The position numbers were made by a program, and so were the translations under genes. A DNA stretch of 64,000 nucleotides from Oceanospirillaceae bacterium (GTDB taxonomy: Bacteria; Pseudomonadota; Gammaproteobacteria; Pseudomonadales; Oceanobacteraceae), in NCBI GenBank assembly GCA_024234265.1, contig JACKOM010000005.1:62001-126000 (forward strand), given 5' to 3'. This document shows positions 52,736 through 62,486 of this stretch, one piece after another. Every line of letters starts with the position of its first letter. Position 1 is the stretch's first letter. Under the pieces are notes generated by a model that saw nothing but the letters and a program-made list of their open reading frames with translations, ran no database searches and was not told the origin of the DNA.

Positions 52736-53323
52736 ATGGAAAAACTAAAATCGATCTGGCGCACCCTGCGTAAACCCAGTGTGCATTTCAGCCTGGGTTT
52801 TCTGGTAATAGGTGGTTTTATCGCCGGTATTATTTTCTGGGGTGGTTTTAACACCGCGCTGGAATTAACCAATACCGAGGCCTTTTGTATTTCGTGCCAC
52901 GAAATGAAAAATAACGTGTATGAGGAGCTGCGCTCTACCATTCACTTCAGTAACCGTTCCGGTGTGCGTGCGACTTGCCCTGATTGTCACGTGCCGCATA
53001 AATGGACTGATAAAATCGCCCGTAAAATGCAGGCCTCTAAAGAGGTGTGGGGTAAGATTTTTGGTACTGTAAATACCCGTGAAAAATTTGAAGATAAGCG
53101 CCGTGAGCTGGCAGAACACGAATGGAAACGTTTAAAAGCAAACGATTCCTTAGAGTGCCGCAACTGCCATAACTTCGATTACATGGATTACAGTCTGCAA
53201 GGTCCGCGCGCTGCCAATATGCACTCCACTGCGCTGGCCAGCGGTGAAAAAACCTGTATTGATTGCCATAAAGGCATAGCCCACCATCTGCCCGATATGC
53301 AAGGTGTGGAAGGCTGGCAATAA
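52736..53323 (+). CDS. napC: Tetrahaem cytochrome NapC (NapC/NirT family)
   Basis: 195 aa. N-terminal membrane anchor (SLGFLVIGGFIAGIIFWGGFNTALE), then four haem c motifs: CISCHEM near residue 51, CPDCHVP near 81, CRNCHNF near 141 and CIDCHKG near 174. It oxidises quinol in the membrane and reduces NapB. Together with NapGH the operon has two quinol entry routes. The start follows an eight-G ribosome site. Confidence 0.95.
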   Translation: MEKLKSIWRTLRKPSVHFSLGFLVIGGFIAGIIFWGGFNTALELTNTEAFCISCHEMKNNVYEELRSTIHFSNRSGVRATCPDCHVPHKWTDKIARKMQASKEVWGKIFGTVNTREKFEDKRRELAEHEWKRLKANDSLECRNCHNFDYMDYSLQGPRAANMHSTALASGEKTCIDCHKGIAHHLPDMQGVEGWQ

Positions 53324-53340
53324 ACACTGCTGTTGTTTGA

Positions 53341-53368
53341 AAAAGGTCGCGCAAGCGGCCTTTTTTAT
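53341..53368 (+). terminator. Intrinsic terminator after napC
   Basis: GGTCGC (53345-53350), loop GCAA, GCGGCC (53355-53360) with one G-U pair, flanked by A and T runs; T-run 53361-53366. Confidence 0.85.
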
Positions 53369-53449
53369 TGCCTGCGGGTTTTTGGGTGCAGCAGGCAATG
53401 GAGTGTGGTAATTTTGCGCAATTATAGAGTTCTTTCGGGCATTCATTAG

Positions 53450-54403
53450 ATGAATATAGAGCGGATTGATCTGAACCTGCTGGTGTATCTGGATGTGCTG
53501 CTGCGCGAATGCAATGTGACCAAAGCAGCGCAGCATCTGGGTATTACTCAGCCCGCCATGAGTAACGGCCTCAAGCGCCTGCGGGAATTATTTAACGATC
53601 CGATTCTGGTGCGCACCAGTGACGGTATGACAGCTACCGAGCGCGCCCTGGAGTTACAGCCCTATGTGCGCCGCATAGTGACTGATATTGAAGCTGCGAT
53701 TGAGCCAACTGGCCTGTTCGAGCCTGCCACTACACATCGTATGTACCGGATTATGGTGAGTGACTATGCTGAGGCAACCTTAGTGCCGGCCATTGTGCGT
53801 CGCCTGCGTGAGGAGGCCCCGGGTGTCGCCCTCGACTTTTTGACCCCCTCCGACGTGACCTATAAAGATCTGGAGCAGGGCAAGGTGGATATGGCCATCA
53901 ACCGCTTTGACGAGTTGCCCCAGTCTTTCCACCAGAAAACCATCTGGACTGATGATTTCAGTTGCCTGTTAAACCCCGACAACCCTATTGCCGAGAATTT
54001 CACCCTGATGGGCTACCTGAGTGCGTCCCATATCTGGGTGAGTAAAACCGGTATGGGGGCGGGTACGGGTGTGAATCCGGATATGGACCGCAACGTCAAA
54101 CTCGGCTGGGTAGATGAAGCGCTTTCCGCCGTGGGGCACAAACGTAATATCCGGGTTTTTACCCGCCATTATCAGATGCCGGCGCTGCTTGCGGCTAACA
54201 ATGATCTGGTTGCAACTTTACCGACCCGGGTTGCTCAAATGCAGGCCAAAGGCTCGAACTTAATTATTTTGCCACCACCGTTTAAGATACCCGCCTTCGA
54301 GCTTAAGGTGGCTTGGAGTCCGTTGTTACATCACAACCAGGCTCATCGTTGGTTGCGCACCCTGATCACAGAAGAATCAGCGGGTTTAATCCGCCAGGTA
54401 TAA
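53450..54403 (+). CDS. LysR-family transcriptional regulator
   Basis: 317 aa. The N-terminal helix-turn-helix is LLVYLDVLLRECNVTKAAQHLGITQPAMSNGLKRLRELF, and the effector domain follows (DVTYKDLEQGKVDMAINRFDEL). It resembles the NodD/NahR/LinR branch. Unlike most LysR regulators, it is not divergent from its neighbour; it lies 19 bp upstream of a large lipoprotein gene on the same strand, so it may regulate itself and that operon. A palindromic TTGCGCAA is at 53414-53421. Confidence 0.9.
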   Translation: MNIERIDLNLLVYLDVLLRECNVTKAAQHLGITQPAMSNGLKRLRELFNDPILVRTSDGMTATERALELQPYVRRIVTDIEAAIEPTGLFEPATTHRMYRIMVSDYAEATLVPAIVRRLREEAPGVALDFLTPSDVTYKDLEQGKVDMAINRFDELPQSFHQKTIWTDDFSCLLNPDNPIAENFTLMGYLSASHIWVSKTGMGAGTGVNPDMDRNVKLGWVDEALSAVGHKRNIRVFTRHYQMPALLAANNDLVATLPTRVAQMQAKGSNLIILPPPFKIPAFELKVAWSPLLHHNQAHRWLRTLITEESAGLIRQV

Positions 54404-54422
54404 CAATAAAACTGAGGTTCCC

Positions 54423-57302
54423 ATGCATCGCTACCGCTTTTCCCTCCCATTGCTCGGCACAGTAGTGTTGGCCTTGTTATTGGCCGGTTGTGGAACAAAA
54501 ACCACCGAAAATACCGGTGGTTTACCCAATATAGGTCTGACCGGCAGTGTGCTCGGCGGCGCTCTGATCAATGCTGATGTGCTGCTGGTGGGTATCGATA
54601 TTAATGGTCAGGCGCAGCTCAATAGTGAGGGTGAGTATCAGGCCCCGGCAGGTATTGAAACCGATGCCGATGGTGCCTTCGCCGGGCAGATTAACGGCGC
54701 TTACAGTGGTGGCCTGCTGGTGATTGTCCGGGCTAATGCCGATACCCGTTTGGTATGTAAACAGGCGAGTGGTTGTGGTGCTGCTGCCTATGGGGACCAG
54801 CTGGATGTGCCGGATGATTTTGAGCTGTGGGCTACGGTGCACAGTGTGACAACCGGGCAGCATATTGAAGTTAACTACCTGACGCACCTTGCCGCCAAGC
54901 TCGCATACACCCAGTTCGTGAGTAACGGTGTCGGTTGTAATCCAGCAGATCAGGCCAGCTGTGCAGGTATTACTCCTACGTTGGGTATGTTAACCCCCCA
55001 GAGCATTTATAAAGCGGGCACTAAACTCGCTAATCTTTTTGAATTGCAGAGCAGCCCTGCCTATCTGATGCAATGGACACCCGGGCGTGAGCTCTCGGCA
55101 ACGACAGATACTGCCCGTGAGCAAGCCATGGCTGGTTTGTTAAATGCGGCCATCGCCAAACATCTTCTGGCAGGCTCCGATTTGAGCGATGACTTAAACA
55201 GTTTTACCGATGCTTTTTTAAACCATGTGGCGCAGTTTTATGAGGCGCAAAATCCGGCCACTTCTGAGGCAAGCATTAAAAGTTTATTAAGCGATGCGGT
55301 GGCGGAAGCTGATGCTCTGGAAGCGCAATCGTTAGGTAATAGTGCGGTGAGTTCTGCGCGCACGGCTTTTAACAGCACGCTGGCAACCCTGACCGATAAT
55401 CAGCTGACCGATGTTGTTGGGGCTGATTACATTTCAGACCTCGGGGAGCAAGTCACCGAAGCGCGTAATTTTGTCACCACAGTACAAAGCTGGGTGACAT
55501 CAATGGCGGATGCCAATTTATCGGATACTCAGAAATTTACGCCATTTTTTGGCGCTTCTTCTGCTGCGCAGCTGGAAAATATAGGTCAATCGTGGACGAC
55601 TTTTCGCCAACAGGTGGCACCGGAAATGGGGGCTATGTTTCAGCCCTTGGCAATGTTTGTGGATCGCGCCTTAGTTTGTGTCACTACAAGTAATTGTCTC
55701 GCGGATACTTCGTGGTATGGCAAATATACGGAGTTGAGTGGGGCAAGCTGGGATGCAACGGAAAAAAGCCTGGCCATTAATACAACAAATTACAAAATTA
55801 AAGTGCAGGTGGGGGCGTCATCCGATAATGATCAACTTTACCTAGCGGCATTCCTTGGGACTACCACAGTGGTATCGGGTAATTATCAATTAGTGGTGAG
55901 TGGCGGCGAGATCAATATGTATGCGCTGCTGGGCTTATCTGCTCCGTTAGTGCAGGACGAGGCCCCCAGTTACAGCTCCATGACACTGACAATTCCTTCT
56001 GCGGTGATCAAATTAACTACGGAAGCTCTGGGTACTGTTGATGGTAGTCAGCGAGTTGTCAGCACTATTACCAATGGCTCTATTGCAATGGTGGGAACTT
56101 ACGATATTACCCAGTATGACACTCTGAATCCGCCCGCAGGCGAACCGGATTATCACTACAATTTCTCCGATGTATCGATTCCTGTGTCCGTCACTGTGGG
56201 TAATACCACAGACGCACAGGATAGCATCAGCATGAGCCTGACTTTTTCAACCTCTGAGGCTTACACCTATTACGCCAAGGAAAAATTTCCCAGTTTGAAT
56301 CTGCTGCTCACCGATCAGGCTCTGCAGAATATGGTGAAGTTTGGTGGCATTGATTTTCAGCAGCAAAAAATATCCGGTTTATTAATGAGTAATCCGGATC
56401 TGGTGGTGGGTGAAGTGCTGACGAATAAGGTTGGTTATGCGCTCAGCTCTGCTTATTCGTCATTGCCAACAAAACTGAAAGATATTCTTAAGTTATCAAG
56501 TCCTGCGAATTTTGAATTCGCGTCCCTGACTTACCCGGGTGCGATTACTTCTTTGGTTTTGTATAAAAAAACTGGGGCTACCAATAAAACAGCGCTTCAG
56601 TGTATTAATGCTGATGGTGATTGGGGTTGTACCAGTGAAGTATCTCTTGTGGATTTGGGGTGCACGGATAATTCGTTTGGTGAGGCTAATGGCAATGCCT
56701 CTGCGACTGCAGCCCTGGAATTTTTAATCAATAATTGTGGGCTTACTAAGGTTGCATTGCCGGGGCGGGGTTATTACGAAATTCAATTCCCCCGTGCGAG
56801 CAGCTCAGATCCTATTGATCCGCTGGTGAGCGGTGATACCTATGACGTTAAATTACGCAGCCCTTATTTTTATGGTCTTGAAACATTCAGTCTGAAAGTA
56901 ATTCCGCGCATGGTGGAAAATTCCACCGCCGAACCTGTGATCCTCGCCAACGTAATTGCGGCCATCACATCTGAAGAAGATGTGGCAATTTCAATTGGTT
57001 TGGCATCCGGTTATCTGGGGCAGTCCATTTTAGATTCCATCGGTATTTCTGAATTGGTGCCGATTGGCGAGCGCACTCTGTGGTTTGCCTATGGTGCTGA
57101 CAGTACCAGTGGGCGTGATGCGGTGGCTTATTACATTAAAGACGGCACAACCACTGTGGCGATGAAGTCGTTTGATAAGGACCAGAACCTGGGTGATCCG
57201 GTCGGTTTTGTGCGTTACGGTGGCGCGCTGATTGGCACTGTGCGCAAAGAAGGCAATGTGTACGTGGTGCGGTACCTGGATAATTCCTGGCAATTGCTCT
57301 GA
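54423..57302 (+). CDS. Large predicted outer-membrane lipoprotein, function unknown
   Basis: 959 aa. The signal ends in a lipobox (LALLLAGCGTKT, Cys near residue 23), without Asp at +2. The N-terminal ~140 residues resemble a carboxypeptidase-regulatory-like, Ig-type module (IGLTGSVLGGALINADVLLVGI, TDADGAFAGQINGAYSGGLLVIV, LTHLAAKLAY). A helical middle part (NAAIAKHLLAGSDLSDDLNSF, DALEAQSLGNSAVSSARTAF) and a beta-rich C-terminal half follow. Cysteines occur in pairs (CKQASGC, CNPADQASC, CVTTSNC), consistent with disulfides. I recognise no enzyme motif. It is the first structural gene of a tightly packed run with a secreted protein and GspA/GspB-like proteins, so a surface-assembly role is possible. 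Confidence 0.82.
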   Translation: MHRYRFSLPLLGTVVLALLLAGCGTKTTENTGGLPNIGLTGSVLGGALINADVLLVGIDINGQAQLNSEGEYQAPAGIETDADGAFAGQINGAYSGGLLVIVRANADTRLVCKQASGCGAAAYGDQLDVPDDFELWATVHSVTTGQHIEVNYLTHLAAKLAYTQFVSNGVGCNPADQASCAGITPTLGMLTPQSIYKAGTKLANLFELQSSPAYLMQWTPGRELSATTDTAREQAMAGLLNAAIAKHLLAGSDLSDDLNSFTDAFLNHVAQFYEAQNPATSEASIKSLLSDAVAEADALEAQSLGNSAVSSARTAFNSTLATLTDNQLTDVVGADYISDLGEQVTEARNFVTTVQSWVTSMADANLSDTQKFTPFFGASSAAQLENIGQSWTTFRQQVAPEMGAMFQPLAMFVDRALVCVTTSNCLADTSWYGKYTELSGASWDATEKSLAINTTNYKIKVQVGASSDNDQLYLAAFLGTTTVVSGNYQLVVSGGEINMYALLGLSAPLVQDEAPSYSSMTLTIPSAVIKLTTEALGTVDGSQRVVSTITNGSIAMVGTYDITQYDTLNPPAGEPDYHYNFSDVSIPVSVTVGNTTDAQDSISMSLTFSTSEAYTYYAKEKFPSLNLLLTDQALQNMVKFGGIDFQQQKISGLLMSNPDLVVGEVLTNKVGYALSSAYSSLPTKLKDILKLSSPANFEFASLTYPGAITSLVLYKKTGATNKTALQCINADGDWGCTSEVSLVDLGCTDNSFGEANGNASATAALEFLINNCGLTKVALPGRGYYEIQFPRASSSDPIDPLVSGDTYDVKLRSPYFYGLETFSLKVIPRMVENSTAEPVILANVIAAITSEEDVAISIGLASGYLGQSILDSIGISELVPIGERTLWFAYGADSTSGRDAVAYYIKDGTTTVAMKSFDKDQNLGDPVGFVRYGGALIGTVRKEGNVYVVRYLDNSWQLL

Positions 57303-57303
57303 T

Positions 57304-58320
57304 ATGTTGCGTTTTTATCTGGCTGCTTTTTTGTTTTTCCCTGTATTCAGTCATGGGTTGGGTTTTGGGGTGCAGAGCGAGCTGGATGCCTGGAGTGAGC
57401 CCGTGCCTGTGGCGCAAATGATTGATGGCTGGCGCTCCGCGGGCACAGGGCAATATGCCCAGGGGCGCTTTCTCAGTGAGTTTTATATGCAGGCCGATGG
57501 CTGGCGGGTGGGGTGGGTAAGTCGCAAGGATTACCACCTGCAATTCAGTCGTGATACTGCGCGGTTTTATGGTCTGTTGGAGCAGCAGGAGCTTGCTGCG
57601 GGTAGTTATCCACTGGATTTAACGGTCAATACACTCGAATCACGCGGCGTGCATTTTACTCGTTTTATACCGTTATCTATTACTGAATTGCAGTTGGGAG
57701 TATCCCTGCTGCGCCCGTTTGCCATGAACAGTGGTGAGTTAAACGGGTTGGGGGAGGTTAGTTCCTCCGGGCAGCAGGGGTTTGAATACAATCTGGATTA
57801 CCGTTTCAGTCATAATGCGTTATTGGAGCAGGATGCCGAAAACACCAACGGCCTTGCCCATGCGCTGAATGCCCGCGTGGAAGTGCCCTTTGCCAATGGC
57901 GGGCGTTTAAATATCCGCGCGGATGATGTTTTTTACCGGGTTTATTGGCGGCAGATTGGCCGCAGTCAGGGCTGTATTTATCAGAACCGCGTAGCGCTGA
58001 CGGTATGTCAGCAAAATTATGTGCAGGACAGTGAATATTCCGGTGAGCAGCTTTTGCCGGGCAAATATCAGCTGCAATACATTCAGCCGTTTCACGAAAA
58101 TATAAGCGCGGGGGCGCGTCTGGATGCCTGGGGTTTTTACCGTGAATTCAGCCCGGTGTTGTCCGTTCATCAGTGGCAGCTTGTATACGGCATACAACAT
58201 GGATTGTGGTCGTTGGGTTATGCTGCCGAGCATTTAAAATTGTCGGCCGGGCTAGATGCGGCGGGTGTTAATACGGCCCGTCAATGGCATCTGTATTGCG
58301 ACTGGAATGTGGATTTTTAA
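57304..58320 (+). CDS. Secreted beta-rich protein, possible outer-membrane barrel
   Basis: 338 aa from ATG 57304, 1 nt after the lipoprotein stop. Signal peptide MLRFYLAAFLFFPVFSHG. The mature sequence has alternating hydrophobic/polar strands and many aromatics (WRVGWVSRKDYHLQFSR, GKYQLQYIQPFHENISAGARLDAWGFY) and ends with a C-terminal aromatic residue (DWNVDF), features common in outer-membrane barrels. Two cysteines lie in SQGCIYQNRVALTVCQQNY. I do not recognise the family. Its stop overlaps the start of the next gene, so it is translated with the GspA-like ATPase. Confidence 0.75.
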   Translation: MLRFYLAAFLFFPVFSHGLGFGVQSELDAWSEPVPVAQMIDGWRSAGTGQYAQGRFLSEFYMQADGWRVGWVSRKDYHLQFSRDTARFYGLLEQQELAAGSYPLDLTVNTLESRGVHFTRFIPLSITELQLGVSLLRPFAMNSGELNGLGEVSSSGQQGFEYNLDYRFSHNALLEQDAENTNGLAHALNARVEVPFANGGRLNIRADDVFYRVYWRQIGRSQGCIYQNRVALTVCQQNYVQDSEYSGEQLLPGKYQLQYIQPFHENISAGARLDAWGFYREFSPVLSVHQWQLVYGIQHGLWSLGYAAEHLKLSAGLDAAGVNTARQWHLYCDWNVDF

Positions 58321-59780
58321 TGTATAACCAATTTTTTAATTTTACGCAGTCGCCATTTTCAATCGCGCCTAATCCTGCGTTTTTATACCAGCAGGAACAA
58401 TACGCCAAGGCTTTGGCTGTGCTCGAATATGGTTTGACCTATCGTGGCGGTTTTGTGCTGTTAACCGGCGAAGTGGGTACGGGTAAAACAACCCTGTGCC
58501 GGCATATGCTCAATCACATTCCGCAGGATGTGAATCTCGCCCTGGTGCTTAACCCCCAGTTAAACCCCCTTGAGTTAATGCAGGTAATTTTCCGTGAGTT
58601 TGGTATCGAAGCGGAAAAAGAAGCCGGTTTACGCGAGTTGCAGGATAAATTTAATGAATATCTGCTGGGGGTGTATGCCGCAGGGCGGCATGCGGTATTG
58701 ATTATTGATGAGGCCCAGCAGCTGGCAGACGATGTGCTTGAACTGATACGCCTGCTCACCAACCTCGAAACAGACGAATGTAAATTGCTGCAAATTATTT
58801 TATTGGGGCAGCCGGAATTACGCGCACGCCTCGATAAATACAGTTTGCGTCAGCTTAATCAACGCATTACCGCACGGCATCATTTATTGCCATTAACGGC
58901 GCGGCAAACCGCTGAGTATGTGCGTCATCGTTTATCAGTGGTGGGTGGTGATGCTGCGCTGTTTAATAAAAGTGCTTTGCGGCGCTTACATCGCTGCAGT
59001 GGTGGTGTACCGCGTTTAATTAACGTGATTGCGGATCGTGCACTGATGGGGGCTTATGCCCGTGACCGATTGCAGGTGACTGCCGGCATGGTTGAAAAAG
59101 CCGCTGCCGAAGTGGTGGCGGCACCCTTGCCGGTTAAAACCCATGTTTCCCGCTGGAATTGGTTGTGGTTGCCACCATTGGCATCTGCAGCTGTGATTGC
59201 CATGTATTTATGGTTGCCATTGCCTGCGTTTTTACTGCAGCAAAATCCGCCTGTGGTCGCGCCACAATCCGTACAGCTTGCTCCACCAGAGCCGGAGGTG
59301 AAATCAGAGATTATTGCCCCCCAGGAAATTCAAATTATCGACCGTGTTGAATGCGCGGCGCCAGTGGTGTGTTGGCAGGGCAATATGCCAGATGGTGTGC
59401 TGACCTTTGCGCGCATTCCTGTGTGGGGTTTGTTGGATGGTCATTGGCAAACCTGGCAGCCGGGTATGAGTTATGAAGGTTTAATTGTGCAGTGGGCAGC
59501 CCCGACGGATTTTAACGGTGCAGTCACCTTGGGCGGGCGCAGTAAAATTGTTGAGCAAGTACGTGAAATGCTCGATTTGATCAATGGCGCTGAAGATGCC
59601 AATACCGAAAACTGGGAAGTGATTGGCCCTGAAGAAAATCAATTTATCAGTGATCAGTATGACTGGTTGTTGCAGCAGCAGGTTAAAAAATTCCAGGCGG
59701 ATTACGGGCTGGATGTGGATGGCCTGATAGGCAGTCAAACTCTGCTGGCCATGATGATTATTACCGGGAAGGCATCCTGA
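58320..59780 (+). CDS. gspA: GspA/ExeA-like AAA ATPase with peptidoglycan-binding domain
   Basis: 486 aa from ATG 58320, which overlaps the previous TAA. It begins MYNQFFNFTQSPFSIAPNP, a hallmark of ExeA. The AAA core has Walker A LTGEVGTGKTTLCRHML, Walker B VLIIDEAQQL and sensor GQPELRARLD. A membrane helix lies near residues 280-303 (WLPPLASAAVIAMYLWLPLPAFLL), then a periplasmic part with a C-terminal peptidoglycan-binding domain (QVKKFQADYGLDVDGLIGSQTLLAMM). With GspB it helps a secretin cross the wall. No secretin or Gsp core genes are adjacent. Confidence 0.9.
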   Translation: MYNQFFNFTQSPFSIAPNPAFLYQQEQYAKALAVLEYGLTYRGGFVLLTGEVGTGKTTLCRHMLNHIPQDVNLALVLNPQLNPLELMQVIFREFGIEAEKEAGLRELQDKFNEYLLGVYAAGRHAVLIIDEAQQLADDVLELIRLLTNLETDECKLLQIILLGQPELRARLDKYSLRQLNQRITARHHLLPLTARQTAEYVRHRLSVVGGDAALFNKSALRRLHRCSGGVPRLINVIADRALMGAYARDRLQVTAGMVEKAAAEVVAAPLPVKTHVSRWNWLWLPPLASAAVIAMYLWLPLPAFLLQQNPPVVAPQSVQLAPPEPEVKSEIIAPQEIQIIDRVECAAPVVCWQGNMPDGVLTFARIPVWGLLDGHWQTWQPGMSYEGLIVQWAAPTDFNGAVTLGGRSKIVEQVREMLDLINGAEDANTENWEVIGPEENQFISDQYDWLLQQQVKKFQADYGLDVDGLIGSQTLLAMMIITGKAS

Positions 59781-60370
59781 TGTCGTATTTACTTGATGCA
59801 TTAAAAAAAGCTGAACGTGAGCGCACCGCACAGCAACAAAACCCAACGGCAACTGCTCAGGGCGAATATTTACAGCAGCGCGGCTCATTGGGTTGGGTAA
59901 TTTTTGCGGTATTTGGTGCGGGTGTCATGCTCGCAACCCTGGCGTTTGTATTTTTACCGGGGCAAAGCCATGTGCAGGAAGATTTAACGCAGGAGATCAC
60001 TGCCCAGGAATCTGAAGCTGTGCCTCTGCCACCGGCGGAGGCCAATGCGCAGCCAGCTGCACAGGTTGCCAATCCACAGGCTGAGCCTGTGCAGAATAAC
60101 CATGAAAATATCGTATTTGATCTGGCGGATTTAAGCCCGCCGCAGCTGGCAAAAGTGCCGACACTGCGCTTCCAGAGTTATTTTTATTCGCAGGATGCGA
60201 AATTTCGCTCCGTGGGGATTAATGATCAGGTATATAAAGAGGGTGCACTGCTGGCGCCGGGTACGGTATTAAAATCCATCACGGTTGAAGGTGTGGTTTT
60301 GCGCGTGGGTGATTTTAATATGTTATTGCCTAAGGGCATGGATTGGATAAAACCCAGCGATGCTCAATAG
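59780..60370 (+). CDS. gspB: General secretion pathway protein GspB (ExeB-like)
   Basis: 196 aa. It begins MSYLLDALKKAERER, the GspB/ExeB N-terminal signature, then a membrane helix (LGWVIFAVFGAGVMLATLAFVFL) and an acidic, proline-rich linker. A conserved C-terminal domain follows (LRFQSYFYSQDAKFRSVGINDQVYKEGA, VEGVVLRVGDFNMLLP). It partners the GspA-like ATPase, whose TGA it overlaps (TGATG), and overlaps dinG by 11 nt. Confidence 0.92.
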   Translation: MSYLLDALKKAERERTAQQQNPTATAQGEYLQQRGSLGWVIFAVFGAGVMLATLAFVFLPGQSHVQEDLTQEITAQESEAVPLPPAEANAQPAAQVANPQAEPVQNNHENIVFDLADLSPPQLAKVPTLRFQSYFYSQDAKFRSVGINDQVYKEGALLAPGTVLKSITVEGVVLRVGDFNMLLPKGMDWIKPSDAQ

Positions 60371-62486
60371 TGATGTGCGGGCCGCCATTCAGGGCGCCTA
60401 TTCAGTTTTCCTGAAAAGCAAAAATCTTAAACCCCGCAGCGGTCAGAAAAACATGATCGCTGAAATTGCCCGTACCCTGGGCTCCATTCAGCAGGATGGT
60501 GACGGCAAGCGTATCGGCGATCAGCCGTATATTTGTGTGGTGGAGGCGGGTACAGGTACAGGTAAAACCCTGTCGTATTTATTATCCGTATTGCCCCTGG
60601 CGGAATATGCCAATAAGCGTGTGGTGATTTCCACTGCCACCGTTGCTTTGCAGGAACAGCTTATAAATAAAGATATTCCGGATGTGCGCAAAAACGCCGG
60701 GCTTGAATTCCGATATGTGTTGGCTAAAGGCCGCGGGCGTTATGTGTGCCTGAGCAAGTTGGATGCGCAACTGAAAGATCAGCGCATGCAGGATGCTGCC
60801 ATGGATTTATTCGCACAAAGCCAGGCAACGGCTTCCGATCGTAGCCAGTATGAATTATTTATGGATGCTTTTGGTGCTGCAAAATGGAGCGGTGACCGCG
60901 ATGCCTGGCCGGAAAAAATTCCCGATGATCAGTGGTTTCGTGTTACCGCAACCCACCGTGAGTGCACAAACCGCCGCTGCCCGCATTTTAATGCCTGCCC
61001 GTTTTTCAGTGCGCGTAAAGCATTGGATGAAGCTGAATTAATTGTTGCCAACCATGATCTGGTGATGGCGGATATCAGTCTGGGTGGTGGTGTAGTATTG
61101 CCGGACCCGGCAAATACACTTTATGTGTTTGACGAAGGCCACCACCTGCCGGAAAAGGCCATTGAGCATTTTGCCTGTCATGTGAAACTTGCCCAGCAGG
61201 ATCAGTTATTCAAACAAATCACTAAGGCAGTGGATGGTCTTGGCAAGCAGTGCGGAACCCCCGTAGGTTTGTTGTCAGTGGTTCAGCAAATCCCCGAATT
61301 ATTAGGCAATCTGACGCAAAATTTGCGTGGCGTGCGCCAGTTGTTATTTTCCCTCGATGAAAACTTGCAATATCAGGAAGGCATTACCCAGCACAGGTTT
61401 CGTATGGGGGTTGTGCCCGATGAGCTGGTGATTGAAGCGGTTAACCTCAATAAGGCTTATAACTCCCTCTATGGCATGCTGGATAAAATCAGTGATGCCT
61501 TAAAAGACAGTCTCAATAAAGAGGATGGTGAATATAAAAAAGGCGATGCCGAGCGCTGGTACCCTGCATTTGGTTTGTTACAGGCGCGCATCGAATTGGC
61601 GGGTTTTCTGTGGCTGAGTTATGCCAGCAGTGAAGCAGAAGACAAACCGCCTGTATCACGCTGGATGGAGCGTTATTTCACGGCCGATGAAGATGATATT
61701 GGCCTTTTCAGTAGCCCGATTTTAGCGGCAGAGTTGCTGGCCAAAAATCTCTGGTCCCGTTGTTTTGGTGCCGTGGTGACCTCGGCAACCCTGACCGCAC
61801 TGGGGCGTTTTGATCGTTTTCGCATGAAATCCGGAGTAAGCCGCGATCAGCAATTTGCCATGATCCAAAGCCCGTTTAATTACCCTGAGCTGGGAACCCT
61901 TGTGGTGCCAGCAGCGGCAACAGAAGCGGGGGCGGGGGATGCCTATGTCGCACAAATAACCCAGGCGTTAAATGAAGTGTTATCCGCCGATGAAAGCACC
62001 CTGGTATTGTTTACCAGCAGACGCATGATGAATGACGTTAAAAACGGTCTTGCGCTGGAATTGGCGGAGCATGTATTGACCCAGGATGATTTATCCAAGC
62101 AGGAAGTGATTCGTCGCCATAAAGAAAAAGTTGATGATAAACAGGCAAGTATTTTATTTGGCCTGGCGAGTTTTGCGGAAGGTATCGATTTACCTGGGAA
62201 TTATTTGCAGCATGTGGTGATAGTGCGCCTGCCGTTTTCGGTGCCGGATGACCCGGTAGATGCAACCCTGGCGGAGTGGCTGGAGAGTAAGGGGCGCAAT
62301 CCCTTTATGGAAATCTCCGTGCCCGATGCGTCGGTGCGATTAATTCAGGCCTGTGGGCGTTTAATTCGCACGGAGACGGACAGGGGCAAAATTACCATTC
62401 TGGATAAACGGATTGTCAGTAAACGTTACGGGCAGTTATTGCTCGATGCTTTACCGCCGTTTAAACGTGAAATAAAAACCCGCTGA
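60360..62486 (+). CDS. dinG: ATP-dependent DNA helicase DinG
   Basis: 708 aa (E. coli DinG 716). Walker A VVEAGTGTGKTLSYLL near residue 63, DEAH-like VFDEGHHLPEKA, and the iron-sulfur cysteines RYVCLSK plus CTNRRCPHFNACPFF. C-terminal helicase motifs: LFTSRRMMNDVKNG and IQACGRLIRTETDRG. It is a 5'-3' XPD-like helicase acting on D-loops, R-loops and replication-transcription conflicts. Its start lies within gspB. Its TGA sits in the loop of its own terminator. Confidence 0.93.
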   Translation: MLNSDVRAAIQGAYSVFLKSKNLKPRSGQKNMIAEIARTLGSIQQDGDGKRIGDQPYICVVEAGTGTGKTLSYLLSVLPLAEYANKRVVISTATVALQEQLINKDIPDVRKNAGLEFRYVLAKGRGRYVCLSKLDAQLKDQRMQDAAMDLFAQSQATASDRSQYELFMDAFGAAKWSGDRDAWPEKIPDDQWFRVTATHRECTNRRCPHFNACPFFSARKALDEAELIVANHDLVMADISLGGGVVLPDPANTLYVFDEGHHLPEKAIEHFACHVKLAQQDQLFKQITKAVDGLGKQCGTPVGLLSVVQQIPELLGNLTQNLRGVRQLLFSLDENLQYQEGITQHRFRMGVVPDELVIEAVNLNKAYNSLYGMLDKISDALKDSLNKEDGEYKKGDAERWYPAFGLLQARIELAGFLWLSYASSEAEDKPPVSRWMERYFTADEDDIGLFSSPILAAELLAKNLWSRCFGAVVTSATLTALGRFDRFRMKSGVSRDQQFAMIQSPFNYPELGTLVVPAAATEAGAGDAYVAQITQALNEVLSADESTLVLFTSRRMMNDVKNGLALELAEHVLTQDDLSKQEVIRRHKEKVDDKQASILFGLASFAEGIDLPGNYLQHVVIVRLPFSVPDDPVDATLAEWLESKGRNPFMEISVPDASVRLIQACGRLIRTETDRGKITILDKRIVSKRYGQLLLDALPPFKREIKTR

